A stretch of 64,000 nucleotides of DNA from NCBI GenBank assembly GCA_963707875.1, contig CAVPRU010000001.1, positions 806,001 through 870,000 on the forward strand, given 5' to 3'. The position numbers and the translations under genes were made by a program. Shown one piece after another: positions 1-9,140 of this stretch (its first letter is position 1; every line of letters begins with the position of its first letter). Below the pieces are notes generated by a model that saw only the letters and a program-made list of their open reading frames with translations, did no database searches and was not told where the DNA came from. This DNA comes from SZUA-320 sp963707875 (GTDB taxonomy: Bacteria; Gemmatimonadota; Gemmatimonadetes; Gemmatimonadales; GWC2-71-9).

Positions 1-237
1 CTTCGGCACCGTGATCACGGCCAGGTCCACCGGTTCCGGCAGACTGGCAACGTTCGGCGCGGCCCGGATCGAGTAGATCGCTCTGGCCTTCGGGTTCACC
101 GGGTGGACCGATCCGGTGAAACCACCGCGCACCAGGTTGGCGACGATCTCATGGCCGATGGTCCCTGGTGTGCGGGAAGCCCCGATCACCGCGATGGATC
201 GGGGCCGGAGAATCGGCTCCAGGGCGCCCTCGCCCAC
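1..237 (-). CDS. Acyl-CoA synthetase (NDP-forming), CoA-binding domain, N-terminal part (cut by window edge)
   Basis: Only the first 79 codons are inside the window. The protein opens with a short lead and then IAVIGASRTPGTIGHEI, the Rossmann-type CoA-binding fold that starts ADP-forming acetate-CoA ligases and Pat/AcuA-type fusion proteins. It continues PVNPKA...DLAVITVPK, also typical. The GTG start overlaps the malic enzyme stop codon (TAGTG), so the two are probably translationally coupled. Whether it is a ligase or an acetyltransferase fusion cannot be decided without the missing C-terminal part. Confidence 0.8.
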   Translation of the reverse strand, partial: MGEGALEPILRPRSIAVIGASRTPGTIGHEIVANLVRGGFTGSVHPVNPKARAIYSIRAAPNVASLPEPVDLAVITVPK

Positions 238-1901
238 TAGGTGGTGTAGTCCGGGTAGTTGGGGTCGAACATCTGCGTCCGAACCCAGGTCTCGGTTTCC
301 GCCGGGACCGGAACGCCCGCCAGCCCGGCCTGGACCGCGGCCCGGGCCACGGCCGCCGCGATCTTGACCGAGACCTCCCGGATCTCCCCGAGCGGAGGCA
401 GCAGTGAGCCCTGCCGATATGATGCATCCCCGACGCTGGCCGCCAGCGTCTCCGCCGCGACGTGGAACATTCCATCGGTGACCTGGGCGGCTCGGGAGAG
501 CACCACTCCGAGGCCAAGGCCCGGGAAGATGTAGGCGTTGTTGGCCTGGCTCGGTGTCAGCCGCTGGCCGCCGACCTCGACCGGAGCGAACGGACTGCCA
601 CTGGCAAACAGGGCCCGGCCTTCGGTGAAGCGATAGGCCTGTTCGGCGGTACACTCGGCCTTGGAGGTGGGGTTGGAAAGGGCAAACACGATCGGCCGCT
701 CGTTGGCCGCAGCCATCGCGCGCAGGACTTCCTCGGTAAAGGTCTGGGGCTGGGCCGACAGCCCGATCAGCGCCGTCGGCTGGATGGCCCGGACCGCCTC
801 GGCCAGCGTGGCCGCCGGGGGGTGATCGTGGGCAAAGGCCCGCTTGTGGGCCGCGAGATCGGTCCGGGAACTCACCACCAGCCCCTTCGAATCCAGAAAC
901 CAGATCCGGGACCGGGCGTCCACCCGCACTAGCCCCTGTCGCTCCATCGCCCCCGCGATCAGTTCTGCCACCCCGGTGGCCGAGGCGCCAGCACCGAGAA
1001 ACAGGATCCGCTGTTCGGTGAGCAGCCGCCCCGAAATCCGGCAGGCCGACAGAAGGGCGGCCAGGGTTACGGCTGCCGTGCCCTGAACGTCGTCGTTGAA
1101 GGAGCAGGTCCGATACCGGTAGCGTTCCAGCAGCCCCAGGGCGTTTTCGGTGGCGAAGTCCTCCCACTGGAGCAGCGCCCCGGGAAAGACCTCCTGGACC
1201 GCGGTGACGAATTCCTCGATGAACTCCTGGTACCCCTCGCCCCGGACCCGTCGCTGATAGAGACCGGAATAGAGCGGATCCTCGAGCATCTCCTGATTGT
1301 CGGTCCCGACGTCGAGCATGATCGGGAGACATTCGGCAGGATGCAGGCCGGCGCAGGCCGTATAGAGCGCCAGCTTGCCGATCGGGATTCCCATCCCGTA
1401 GGCGCCGAGATCGCCCAGGCCGAGAATCCGTTCTCCGTCGGTGACCACGATGACCGAGACCTTTTCCCGGGGCCAGTTCCGCAACACCTCGCGGATCCGG
1501 CCCCGGTCCTCGATCGAGATGTACAACCCGCGAGGGCGCCGGAAGATGTGCCCGAAGGTGCGGCAGGCCTCTCCGACGGTGGGGGTGTAGATGATCGGCA
1601 TCATCTCCACCAGGTTATCCACGATGACCCGGTAGAAGAGGGTCTCGTTCCGATCCTGGAGCGAGGTGAGATAGACGTAGCGGTCCAGGTCGCTGGCGGT
1701 GGAGTCGAGGTGCCGCCGGATCCGGAGCAGTTGATCGGACATCGCCAGCATCCGGGGCGGCAACAGGCCGCGAAGGCCCAGCTGCTCCCGTTCCGCCGGG
1801 GTAAAGGCGGTGCCTTTGTTCAGGACGGGATCGAACAGCAGGGAGATCCCGGTCGGCAGCGGGCCGACCGGACGGGGATTGGCAGCTACATGGTCGGACA
1901 T
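237..1901 (-). CDS. maeA: NAD-dependent malic enzyme
   Basis: A 554-residue protein of the usual length for bacterial NAD-malic enzymes, which decarboxylate malate to pyruvate. Visible signatures are PIIYTPTVGEAC (catalytic Tyr), GLGDLGAYGMGIPIGKL (catalytic Lys), QWEDFATENA and CSFNDDVQGTAAV (metal-binding acidic residues and the malic signature), then the NAD fold LFLGAGASATGVAEL. The ATG at 1901 has a GGGAG Shine-Dalgarno sequence five bases upstream; a longer in-frame reading is only read-through into the peptidase gene. It lies 13 bp after the M28 peptidase and overlaps the following acyl-CoA synthetase, suggesting co-transcription. Confidence 0.95.
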   Translation of the reverse strand: MSDHVAANPRPVGPLPTGISLLFDPVLNKGTAFTPAEREQLGLRGLLPPRMLAMSDQLLRIRRHLDSTASDLDRYVYLTSLQDRNETLFYRVIVDNLVEMMPIIYTPTVGEACRTFGHIFRRPRGLYISIEDRGRIREVLRNWPREKVSVIVVTDGERILGLGDLGAYGMGIPIGKLALYTACAGLHPAECLPIMLDVGTDNQEMLEDPLYSGLYQRRVRGEGYQEFIEEFVTAVQEVFPGALLQWEDFATENALGLLERYRYRTCSFNDDVQGTAAVTLAALLSACRISGRLLTEQRILFLGAGASATGVAELIAGAMERQGLVRVDARSRIWFLDSKGLVVSSRTDLAAHKRAFAHDHPPAATLAEAVRAIQPTALIGLSAQPQTFTEEVLRAMAAANERPIVFALSNPTSKAECTAEQAYRFTEGRALFASGSPFAPVEVGGQRLTPSQANNAYIFPGLGLGVVLSRAAQVTDGMFHVAAETLAASVGDASYRQGSLLPPLGEIREVSVKIAAAVARAAVQAGLAGVPVPAETETWVRTQMFDPNYPDYTT

Positions 1902-1914
1902 GACAACTCCCAGA

Positions 1915-3585
1915 TCAGCGGGCGAGCATGGCCTCTCTGATCGACTTGAATTCGGTGCCTGGCTTCCACTCGGGCCAGCTGAGGCCCTGGAGCACACGCC
2001 AGCCGGTCTCAAACAGCATCTGTACGTCCTCCACCCCGCCGGACAGGTCCCAGTCCGGCTTGATGTCGTCGCTCGGCTTGTGATAATCGTTGGCGACGTA
2101 CTCGTCCCGTTTCTGCTGGCCGTATCCCTCCGGCTTGCCGAGGAACTCGGTGCCGCTCTCGATGTAGAGCGCGGGCACCCCCTTCTTGGCAAACTCGAAG
2201 TGGTCCGACCGGAAGAAGTAACCCTTGCCCGGTTCTGGATCTGGGGCCAGGGCCCGCTGGCGAGCCCCCGCCACTTCCGCCAACACGTCATCCAGCGTCG
2301 AATTGCCGTACCCGATCACCACGACGTCCCGGGTCCGCCCCCACTGGTTGATTCCATCAATGTTGATGTTGGCCAGGGTCTTCTCCAGGGGATAGAGCGG
2401 ATTGGCGGCGTAGTACTTGGCACCCAGGAGCCCCTGCTCCTCGGCGGTGACGGCCAGGAAGATCACCGAACGCCTGGGTGGGGTTGGCATCGCCTTGAAG
2501 GCCCTGGCCAACTCCAGCAGGGCCGCGGTGCCCGAGGCGTTGTCGAGCGCCCCGTTGAATATCTGGTCGCCGGCCATGCTCGTGTCGCGGCCCAGGTGGT
2601 CCCAGTGAGCGGAGTAGACGAGATACTCACTGGCCAGGGCCGGGTCGCTGCCGGACAGTTTCCCGAGGACATTCCTGGACTGGATGTCGCGAATCGTGTT
2701 GTCGATGGTGAACGTGGCGGTTCCCCCGAGCGAGACCGGCCGGAACTCGCGGGTCTTGGCCGCGGCCCTGAGCTGATCGAAATCCTGACCGGCGGCCGCG
2801 AACAGCTCCTTGGCCTTCTCCAGAGTGATCCACGACTCGACCCCGACCCGGCCGGCGTTCCCGTCGGCGGCACGGACGTCGATGTTCTCCCGGGCCCAGC
2901 CCACCTGCACCACTTCCCAGGGATACCCGGCTGGGTCAGTCTCGTGAATGATGATCGCTGCCGCGGCGCCCTTGGCCGTGGCGATTTCGTATTTGTAGGT
3001 CCACCGGCCATAGTAGGTCATCGCCCGACCCTTGAACAGGGCGTCATCCAGCCTGGAGGGGTCAGCCGGGTCGGGCACCGCCGGATCGTTGATCAGCATC
3101 ACGATCGTCTTGCCGGTGACGTCGACGTCCTTGTAGTCGTCCCACTGATACTCCGGTGCCACCACGCCGTATCCCACGAATACCAGGTCCGAGCTGGCCA
3201 CCGCCACCTGCGGGACGGTCCGGCGGGTCATCGCGACATAGTCGGTCGGAGACTCCAGGGCGATGGTGCGCCCCCCGACCCGGAACGAGGCCTTCGGCAC
3301 GGCAGTGAGGCCCACCATGTCCACCTCTTGGAGGAAACTGCCGTCCGGGTTCCCAGGCTCAAGACCGAGGGCCGTGAATTGCTCGACGAGATACTGAACG
3401 GTCTTCTCTTCACCTGGACTCCCGGGGGCGCGTCCCTCGAACTCGTCAGAGGCCAGGACCTCGATGTGGGTCCGGATGCCCAACTCGGTAATGGCGGCGA
3501 CCCCGGGAGCGGTCTCGCTTCCGGTGGCGCAACCAGCCGCCAGTGCGAACAGGGGCAGAACGAGGGGGCGACGGCACCGACGCAT
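1915..3585 (-). CDS. M28 family metallopeptidase, secreted lipoprotein
   Basis: A 556-residue exported peptidase. The N-terminus is a lipoprotein-type signal ending ALAAGCATG. Zinc ligands of the M28 family are visible: SAHWDHLG (His, Asp), DNASGTAALLEL (bridging Asp), TAEEQGLLGAKYY (catalytic and ligand Glu), NIDGINQWG (Asp) and FRSDHFEFAKKG (His). A PA-like insert sits between the N-terminus and the catalytic domain. The ATG is preceded by TTGGAGGTTGC, a good ribosome site. It probably acts as an aminopeptidase on extracytoplasmic peptides; the substrate is unknown. Confidence 0.92.
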   Translation of the reverse strand: MRRCRRPLVLPLFALAAGCATGSETAPGVAAITELGIRTHIEVLASDEFEGRAPGSPGEEKTVQYLVEQFTALGLEPGNPDGSFLQEVDMVGLTAVPKASFRVGGRTIALESPTDYVAMTRRTVPQVAVASSDLVFVGYGVVAPEYQWDDYKDVDVTGKTIVMLINDPAVPDPADPSRLDDALFKGRAMTYYGRWTYKYEIATAKGAAAAIIIHETDPAGYPWEVVQVGWARENIDVRAADGNAGRVGVESWITLEKAKELFAAAGQDFDQLRAAAKTREFRPVSLGGTATFTIDNTIRDIQSRNVLGKLSGSDPALASEYLVYSAHWDHLGRDTSMAGDQIFNGALDNASGTAALLELARAFKAMPTPPRRSVIFLAVTAEEQGLLGAKYYAANPLYPLEKTLANINIDGINQWGRTRDVVVIGYGNSTLDDVLAEVAGARQRALAPDPEPGKGYFFRSDHFEFAKKGVPALYIESGTEFLGKPEGYGQQKRDEYVANDYHKPSDDIKPDWDLSGGVEDVQMLFETGWRVLQGLSWPEWKPGTEFKSIREAMLAR

Positions 3586-3619
3586 GCAACCTCCAAGGTG
3601 AGGCGATCCGAGCAGGAGA

Positions 3620-3632
3620 GGATAATACTACG
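3620..3632 (-). promoter_or_regulatory. Possible -10 element for the M28 peptidase/malic enzyme genes
   Basis: On the minus strand the 96-bp gap between btuB and the peptidase contains TATTAT (3622-3627), unusually AT-rich for this DNA, about 40 bp before the peptidase start. No convincing -35 hexamer is seen. A short hairpin, CTGCC-GGTC-GGCAG, lies just upstream around 3645-3660. Weak evidence. Confidence 0.3.
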
Positions 3633-3681
3633 ACATCGCTGGGCCTGCCGACCGGCAGCGTGAAGGAATCCTCAGTGATCC

Positions 3682-5661
3682 TCAGCGACCGACCCGGAAC
3701 CCCGCCAGCAGGAACCTGCCCCGACCGGGAAACCCGATGATGGTCCGGTAGCGCTCATTGAAGAGGTTGTCGACCCGGGCCGTAACGGCGACGTCCCCGG
3801 GAATCAGCCCGGATCCGGGCGGACGGAGCGGGAGGTCGGCTGACAGGCTGACCAGCTGGTACCCCTCGAGCGGCACCCGGGCCGCCGGGAACGTCGAGTA
3901 GTCGACGTCATCGCGCCGTCCGACCAGCAACAGGTTGACATCCACCCGAGCCCCCGAGCGGCCGATCCAATGGGCGCCCGCCGTGCCCGAGTGAGGCGGC
4001 CGGCGCAGCAGGGTCCTGCCGGGGTCGAAGGCCGGGCCGGGAGATCCGGCTTCGATCACCTGGGTAAGCAGCCTGGTGTAACCCGCCGATACCGACAGGG
4101 AGCCTGTCATCTGCCAGTGGCCGCCCAGCTCGAGTCCACGGGCCTTGGCGCGGGCCAGGTTCCGGTAGGTCGGGTCTCCGGGGTTGCTGAACTGGTACTG
4201 GATCATGTCCCGGAACTGCTGGTCGAACCAGGTCGCCGAGATCTCCAGCGCACCGTCAGCCAGCTGGCGCTCCACGCCGACCTCCCAGGTCACCCCCCGC
4301 TCGGGCGCCAGGTTCGGGTTGCCGGTCTCAAACGGGGTGTCGGCGAACTGCTCGGCAAAGGTGGGCTGACGGAAGGCTGTCCCTGCCGCGGCATGCAGCC
4401 GCCAGGCCGAGTTGGGCAGCAGAACCGCCCCGAGCCGCCAGGTGCTGAAGCCTCCAAAGACCGAATTGTCCTCCAGACGAAATCCGCCGTGCAGATCCAG
4501 GCCCCTGGTGGCCTCGACCCGTGCCTGCGCGTAGTAGCCGATGTTGCGACGGCTGGCGTCGAACTGCCCTTGCTCGGAGAGTATCCCGCCGCCGAAGTTG
4601 GAGCTAACCACCGAACGCTCGTTCGCCGACTCGGTTGACCATTCCATCCCGCCGGTAAATGACAAACGGGACGCCGCGTCCCACCGCAGCCTGGCGTCCA
4701 CCACCCCGCGTCGCGCCCCGCCATCCCGGGTACTGGCAAACCCGAAGCCGGTGGTATCGGCCGCACCGTCGGAAGCGTCCCGGTAGCCCAGGCGGTCTCG
4801 GAAGAAACTGCCGGCCACCCGGACCGAAACCGTGTGACTCAGGTCCCGGCCCGCGTCGAGGCCGATCGACAGCGAGCGCTCGGTGGTGTACTGGTTACTG
4901 TCAGCGGGCACCCCGGCAAAGTCGGTGGGGAAGTGACTCTCCCCGTCGCCGGTCCTGAAGGAAAGGGCCAGGTCGGTCCGGGCATCGGGACGGAACCCGA
5001 GGCGGCCGCTGCTGGTCAGACTGCGGTACTGGCTGTTGAAGGGGTAGCTGCCCGACGAGCCGAATCGGGCGAGGTGGGCGGACCAGTCCACGATCCCGGC
5101 CTGACCGCTGTAACCCAGCCGAAGATCGCTGGTGCCATTGCTGCCCGCCATCAGAGTCGTGTTCAGCCGCCCGGTGCCACGGCCTCGGCGAGTGAGGATC
5201 TGGATCACGCCGGTGACGGCGTCGGACCCGTAGAGCACGCTCGCCGGTCCGCGAAGCACCTCGATCCGTTCGACGTTCTCGAGCGACAGATTGGCGAGGT
5301 CGATCGCCCCGCCCGGCAGGTTGGCCGCCACCCCATCCACCAGGATCCTGGTGTAGTCGCTCTCACCCCCGCGAAGAAACAGGGAGGTCACGCCACCAAC
5401 GGAGCCGGAGGCGACGATCGCCACACCCGGAACCTCGCGCAGCCAGTCCGCTACGAACCGGAATCCGCGACCCCGGAGCTCTTCGCCGGACACCGACGTG
5501 ACGGTGGCAGGGGCTTCCCGGCGCGGGATCGGGTACCTGGTGGCGGTCACAACCAGATCCGGCAGTTGCGTGGTGTCGGAGGCGGCCGGGTCCTGGGCCT
5601 GGGCGGACCGGGAAAGTGGACTGACGAAGAGCACGAGGGAAAGCAGGCGCTGCAGCGACAC
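3682..5661 (-). CDS. btuB: TonB-dependent receptor, BtuB-like vitamin B12 transporter
   Basis: A 659-residue outer-membrane receptor. It has a signal peptide ending AQAQ, a TonB-box-like DLVVTATR segment, a plug domain (about residues 45-155, with RILVDGVAANLPGG and RIEVLRGPASVLYGSDA), and a long beta-barrel with alternating aromatic strands ending in FLLAGFRVGR. The GTG start at 5661 follows GGGAGGTCACC. The leader carries a cobalamin riboswitch, the strongest reason to assign cobalamin or cobinamide as substrate. No btuCDF transport genes are in the window, so the inner-membrane partner must lie elsewhere. Confidence 0.93.
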   Translation of the reverse strand: MSLQRLLSLVLFVSPLSRSAQAQDPAASDTTQLPDLVVTATRYPIPRREAPATVTSVSGEELRGRGFRFVADWLREVPGVAIVASGSVGGVTSLFLRGGESDYTRILVDGVAANLPGGAIDLANLSLENVERIEVLRGPASVLYGSDAVTGVIQILTRRGRGTGRLNTTLMAGSNGTSDLRLGYSGQAGIVDWSAHLARFGSSGSYPFNSQYRSLTSSGRLGFRPDARTDLALSFRTGDGESHFPTDFAGVPADSNQYTTERSLSIGLDAGRDLSHTVSVRVAGSFFRDRLGYRDASDGAADTTGFGFASTRDGGARRGVVDARLRWDAASRLSFTGGMEWSTESANERSVVSSNFGGGILSEQGQFDASRRNIGYYAQARVEATRGLDLHGGFRLEDNSVFGGFSTWRLGAVLLPNSAWRLHAAAGTAFRQPTFAEQFADTPFETGNPNLAPERGVTWEVGVERQLADGALEISATWFDQQFRDMIQYQFSNPGDPTYRNLARAKARGLELGGHWQMTGSLSVSAGYTRLLTQVIEAGSPGPAFDPGRTLLRRPPHSGTAGAHWIGRSGARVDVNLLLVGRRDDVDYSTFPAARVPLEGYQLVSLSADLPLRPPGSGLIPGDVAVTARVDNLFNERYRTIIGFPGRGRFLLAGFRVGR

Positions 5662-5699
5662 GGTGACCTCCCACGAGGTATTGGCGTGTGGATGCAGAC

Positions 5700-5900
5700 G
5701 GGACCGGTCTCCTGGCTCGAGGCCTTCCGTTCACCTTCCCGGGATCGCCCCAGTGGTGTTCGAACGGAAGCAGCATGCCTCTTACAGTGGCGGGGCCGCG
5801 CCGGTATTTCACCGGACTTCCGGGAGGCCCCATCTGCTGGGATCGATTGTGGTGGAAGGGTAGCTGGCTTCACCCGAAGCGGCAACCGCCTACTTTTCAC
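5700..5900 (-). promoter_or_regulatory. Cobalamin (AdoCbl) riboswitch in the btuB leader
   Basis: Read on the minus strand the leader shows the conserved blocks in order: GGAAGTCCGGTGAAATACCGG (stem-loop at 5801-5815), the B12 box CCCGCCACTGTAAG (around 5785), a second CCACTGG at 5750-5756, GATCCCGGGAAGG, and the closing GAGCCAGGAGACC at about 5703-5718. Their order and spacing match the cobalamin riboswitch. The btuB ribosome site lies about 35 bp downstream. Exact 5' boundary is approximate. Confidence 0.94.
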
Positions 5901-5924
5901 GGGTCGCCCTTCCCGGAGGCTCCT

Positions 5925-6854
5925 GTGGCCATCGCCCGATCCATCTTCCTCCGCGCCTCCCGCAGTCAGTGGCTGGCCGAGAACCTCATGCGCCGCTCCT
6001 TCGCCCGCCGGGCGATCAAGCGCTTCATGCCGGGCGAGGAACTGGCCGACGCCCTCGATGCCGCCGAGGCCCTGGGCCCCGCCAATCTGGGTACCATCCT
6101 CACCAAATTGGGCGAGAACCTCACCAGCCTGACGGAAGCCGACCAGGTCCGCGATCACTATCTGGATTCGTACGACCAGATCCGTCAGCGGGGGCTTCGA
6201 CGGTCGGTGGTGTCGGTCAAGCCGACCCAGCTGGGGCTCGATCACTCCCTGGAGGCCTGCGCCGGGCATCTCGAACGGCTGGCCGCCAAGGCGGAGTCGG
6301 TTGGATCGTTCCTGTGGATCGATATGGAGGACTCGAGCTACGTGGATCGTACCCTGGAGCTGTATCGCCGGGTGCAGGCGAACCATCCGGCCGTGGGTAT
6401 CGCTCTCCAGGCCTATCTCCGGCGCACCCCGGCAGATCTGGCCTCGCTGCTGCACCTCAACCCGATTGTCCGGCTGGTCAAGGGGGCCTACGCCGAGCCC
6501 CCCCACGTGGCGTTTCCCGCCAAGCGGGAGACCAATCTGGCCTTCTACGACCTGGCGGGAACCCTGCTGGAGGCCGCCAGCCGCGGCCCGGCACTGCCGA
6601 TCTTCGGCAGCCACGACCTTCCGCTGCTCCGGCGGATCGTCGGCCGAGCCGAACAGCTGGGCGTCGCCAAGGGCAGGTACGAGATCCACATGCTGTACGG
6701 CATCAAGATGGAGGAACAGCGGGCCCTGGCTCGGGAAGGTCACACCGTGGCCACTCTGATCTCCTACGGCAGCGCCTGGTTCCCGTGGTACCTGCGCCGC
6801 CTGGCCGAACGCCCCGCCAATGTCTGGTTCGTGATGCGGAGCTTCCTCGGCTAG
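5925..6854 (+). CDS. Proline dehydrogenase (monofunctional, PRODH)
   Basis: A 309-residue cytoplasmic flavoenzyme oxidising proline to pyrroline-5-carboxylate, the usual size for single-domain bacterial PRODH. Supporting segments are VSVKPTQLGLD, FLWIDMEDSSYVD, LQAYLRRTPAD, RLVKGAYAEPP, FGSHDLPLL, EIHMLYGIK and SYGSAWFPWYLRRLAERPAN, which together form the beta/alpha barrel. The GTG start at 5925 has CGGAGG five bases upstream; the ATG further up lies in the divergent riboswitch and has no such site. Its leader is antisense to the btuB riboswitch. Its stop codon overlaps the convergent GH26-like gene in a shared CTAG. Confidence 0.94.
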   Translation: MAIARSIFLRASRSQWLAENLMRRSFARRAIKRFMPGEELADALDAAEALGPANLGTILTKLGENLTSLTEADQVRDHYLDSYDQIRQRGLRRSVVSVKPTQLGLDHSLEACAGHLERLAAKAESVGSFLWIDMEDSSYVDRTLELYRRVQANHPAVGIALQAYLRRTPADLASLLHLNPIVRLVKGAYAEPPHVAFPAKRETNLAFYDLAGTLLEAASRGPALPIFGSHDLPLLRRIVGRAEQLGVAKGRYEIHMLYGIKMEEQRALAREGHTVATLISYGSAWFPWYLRRLAERPANVWFVMRSFLG

Positions 6855-8032
6855 GGGTACTTGGTGTAGTCCTTGAGCAGCGCATTCTCGTTCGCGTGCA
6901 GGTACTTGGGCTTGGCCAGCTCGGCCACGTACAGGCCGCTGAGGAAACTGCTGGCGCTCAGGTCGTTGTTCTTCCAGCCACTGGCGAGATAGTACGATGC
7001 CTTGCTCCAGTCATAGTTGATGTAGTGGAACCACTTGATCTCTGACCGGGAGGCGATCAGCCCGAAGTAGGGAGTGAACCACTCGGTCCACGCCGCCGAG
7101 GCCTGACTGGTCACGCCGAGGTCATAATGCGACGGCGAGCTCTCGGCGATCACGACCGGCCGGCCAACGGTGACTGCCATGTCGAGAAACCGGAGGGACT
7201 TTCCGAAGTTGGTGGCTCCGCCGTCATGGCCGGTCGTGGCACCCGACACGTCGGCCTTGGAAAAGAGATCGATCGAGAACCAGTCGATCACATCGGCGCC
7301 GGGATACCATTTGGCCTGCCCCGCCGCGCTGACGGCGTCGAAGTCATTGGGTGCCGCCGGCTCATAGCACCAGACGAAGGCGACGTTCTGGACACCGGCA
7401 TCACGGAACATGGTGACGATCCGCCGGAACGCCTTGGGGTACTCATACGGGTGGTAGCCGTTCCAGGGCCCACTGAACTCACCACCGATCCGGAGCATGG
7501 CCGGACGGCCATAGGCCTTGAGCAGCTGGATCACGTCCTGGATCCGAGCCAGGTATTTCGGATCGCCGGCCGCCACCAGGTGGTCGATCCCGTACAGCTT
7601 GTCCTCCAGCTTGGCCAGCGAGTCCGGGCCAGGCTGCAGCCCGCGGAGCGACATGTCGAGACTCGGGATCCGACCGCCGGCCCCGATCCCCGCAATCCGG
7701 GCGGCGATTTCCTGAGGTTCCCAACCCCGCGGGGTGTCGCCGATGTCAAAGAACACCAGCTCGGAACCCGGCTGGTTGTCCGCCGGAAGCAGGGCCGTGT
7801 ACTGGGGGTTGTAGTTCATCCACTGCCCCATCCCGTGCGCCACCCGACCCACCGGGGGCTCGAACTTGGCACCGAACTGATAGACCAGCGGCGCGTGCGG
7901 CGGTTGCTGCGGTCCGGCCGGAGGGGTCGGGTCGGGGGGAGGGCCTGCCACCTCCTCAGCCCCACAACCCAACGCGAACAGGCCAGCAAAGAGCCACCCC
8001 AGTCTCGAACCCGCGCCAATTGTGATCCGCAT
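6851..8032 (-). CDS. GH26-like glycoside hydrolase lipoprotein (beta-mannanase-like)
   Basis: A 393-residue exported protein. The signal peptide ends LFALGCGAEE (lipoprotein-like), followed by a Pro-rich tether of about 25 residues and then a TIM-barrel domain. The segment AMLRIGGEFSGPWNGY matches the acid/base Glu region of GH26 and related clan A enzymes, and RPVVIAESSPSHYD matches the nucleophile Glu strand. Trp/Tyr-rich segments such as EIKWFHYINYDWS line the likely cleft. The ATG at 8032 has AGGAG seven bases upstream, better than the TTG two codons earlier. The substrate (mannan or another beta-glycan) is inferred only. Confidence 0.75.
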   Translation of the reverse strand: MRITIGAGSRLGWLFAGLFALGCGAEEVAGPPPDPTPPAGPQQPPHAPLVYQFGAKFEPPVGRVAHGMGQWMNYNPQYTALLPADNQPGSELVFFDIGDTPRGWEPQEIAARIAGIGAGGRIPSLDMSLRGLQPGPDSLAKLEDKLYGIDHLVAAGDPKYLARIQDVIQLLKAYGRPAMLRIGGEFSGPWNGYHPYEYPKAFRRIVTMFRDAGVQNVAFVWCYEPAAPNDFDAVSAAGQAKWYPGADVIDWFSIDLFSKADVSGATTGHDGGATNFGKSLRFLDMAVTVGRPVVIAESSPSHYDLGVTSQASAAWTEWFTPYFGLIASRSEIKWFHYINYDWSKASYYLASGWKNNDLSASSFLSGLYVAELAKPKYLHANENALLKDYTKYP

Positions 8033-8128
8033 CACCAAGCTCCTGGTTGCCTGGCCCGCCCAGTGCGAGGCCTCTACTGGAAGACCCCCATCAGTGGCGC
8101 ACCCCCTGACACCGCCCTAAGCTTGGCC

Positions 8129-8647
8129 ATGCCCGAACCCACCCATCCTGATCCGACCTGGGTCACCGAGGCCGAGGCCCTCCGCTCGGCCGCGCCCCGC
8201 CACATCCTCTTTCTCTGCGTCGCCAATTCGGCGCGGAGCCAGATGGCGGAGGGCATTGCCCGACGCCTGGCGCCCGCCGGGGTCCAGATCTCATCGGCTG
8301 GGTCGGAACCAACCCGGGTCCGGCCGGAGGCGGTGGTGGTGATGCGCGAGATCGGCATCGATATCGGGACCCAGTCGTCGAAGGGTCTGGCCGACATCGA
8401 GCGGTCGGTGGACGCGGTGATCACGCTGTGCAACGAGGAGGTCTGCCCGGTCTGGATCGGGCGGGGGATGAGGCTCCACTGGGGCCTTCCCGACCCGGCG
8501 GCGACCGCCGGTGACGAGGCCACTCGACTGGCCGCCTTCCGTTCGGTCCGGGACGAACTGGGCCGGCGGCTGGCTGTGGTGTTCGGAAGGCCCGATTCGT
8601 CTCCCGGAGACAGCCACATTGCAGCACCAGATGAGGATCCCCGGTGA
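8129..8647 (+). CDS. arsC: Arsenate reductase / low-molecular-weight phosphatase family (ArsC, thioredoxin type)
   Basis: A 172-residue protein with an N-terminal extension of about 24 residues before the fold HILFLCVANSARSQMAEG, the CX5R phosphate loop (Cys30). TLCNEEVCP carries two more cysteines (101 and 106), matching the redox cysteine pair of thioredoxin-coupled ArsC, and LPDPAAT holds the general-acid Asp. Three cysteines favour arsenate reduction over plain tyrosine phosphatase activity. No ars regulator or efflux gene is adjacent. The Shine-Dalgarno sequence is weak. Confidence 0.85.
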   Translation: MPEPTHPDPTWVTEAEALRSAAPRHILFLCVANSARSQMAEGIARRLAPAGVQISSAGSEPTRVRPEAVVVMREIGIDIGTQSSKGLADIERSVDAVITLCNEEVCPVWIGRGMRLHWGLPDPAATAGDEATRLAAFRSVRDELGRRLAVVFGRPDSSPGDSHIAAPDEDPR

Positions 8648-8740
8648 CGATCGGTCAGCCGGTCTTGGCGTGACCAAGGGGAACCGCGTGCTGGAACGAG
8701 GGGTTGGTCTGACACCCCCACTTGCCGCCCCGGAGGCACC

Positions 8741-9124
8741 ATGTCGATCCGACTCCCTTTGCTTGCCCTGTATGTCGCGCTGGGTTGTTCGAGCGCCCCG
8801 TCGGGGCCCGGGTCCTCCCCGCCTCCGCCGGCACCACCCCCGCCCCCGCCCCCACCGTCAGGCGCAGTGACGGTCCAGGTTCAGAACAACGTCTTCAGTC
8901 CCTCCGTGGCCTCGATTGCGGTCGGCGGCACCGTCACCTGGAGCTGGACCGGCAACGGGCACAACGTGACCTCGACCGGGAGCCCTTCGTTTGCGCCCAA
9001 CAGCGCCACGGCGAGTTCACCCTTCACCCACGGGCCGCTGACCTTCAACACCGCCGGCACCTATCAGTACGTCTGCACCATCCACCAGGGCACCGGGATG
9101 ACGGGGTCGGTCGTGGTCCAATAG
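8741..9124 (+). CDS. Cupredoxin (plastocyanin/azurin-like) lipoprotein
   Basis: A 127-residue exported blue-copper protein. A short signal ends YVALGCSS (lipoprotein-like), followed by a linker of almost only Pro and Ala (about residues 19-40), then a cupredoxin beta-sandwich. The type 1 copper ligands are visible: His in GNGHNVTST, and Cys, His and Met in VCTIHQGTGM. It probably carries electrons in the periplasm, anchored to a membrane. The flavoprotein gene starts 23 bp downstream. Confidence 0.9.
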   Translation: MSIRLPLLALYVALGCSSAPSGPGSSPPPPAPPPPPPPPSGAVTVQVQNNVFSPSVASIAVGGTVTWSWTGNGHNVTSTGSPSFAPNSATASSPFTHGPLTFNTAGTYQYVCTIHQGTGMTGSVVVQ

Positions 9125-9140
9125 CGGTTCGCCGCTAACT

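Noticed and set aside
1810..3663. Long plus-strand open frame opposite the malic enzyme and M28 genes
   Set aside because: It is an antisense shadow of high GC at third positions. The minus-strand frames carry complete family motifs, signal peptides and ribosome sites; this one has none.
8129..8647. Defence or ars operon
   Set aside because: The arsenate reductase stands alone; no arsR, acr3/arsB or arsA gene is adjacent.
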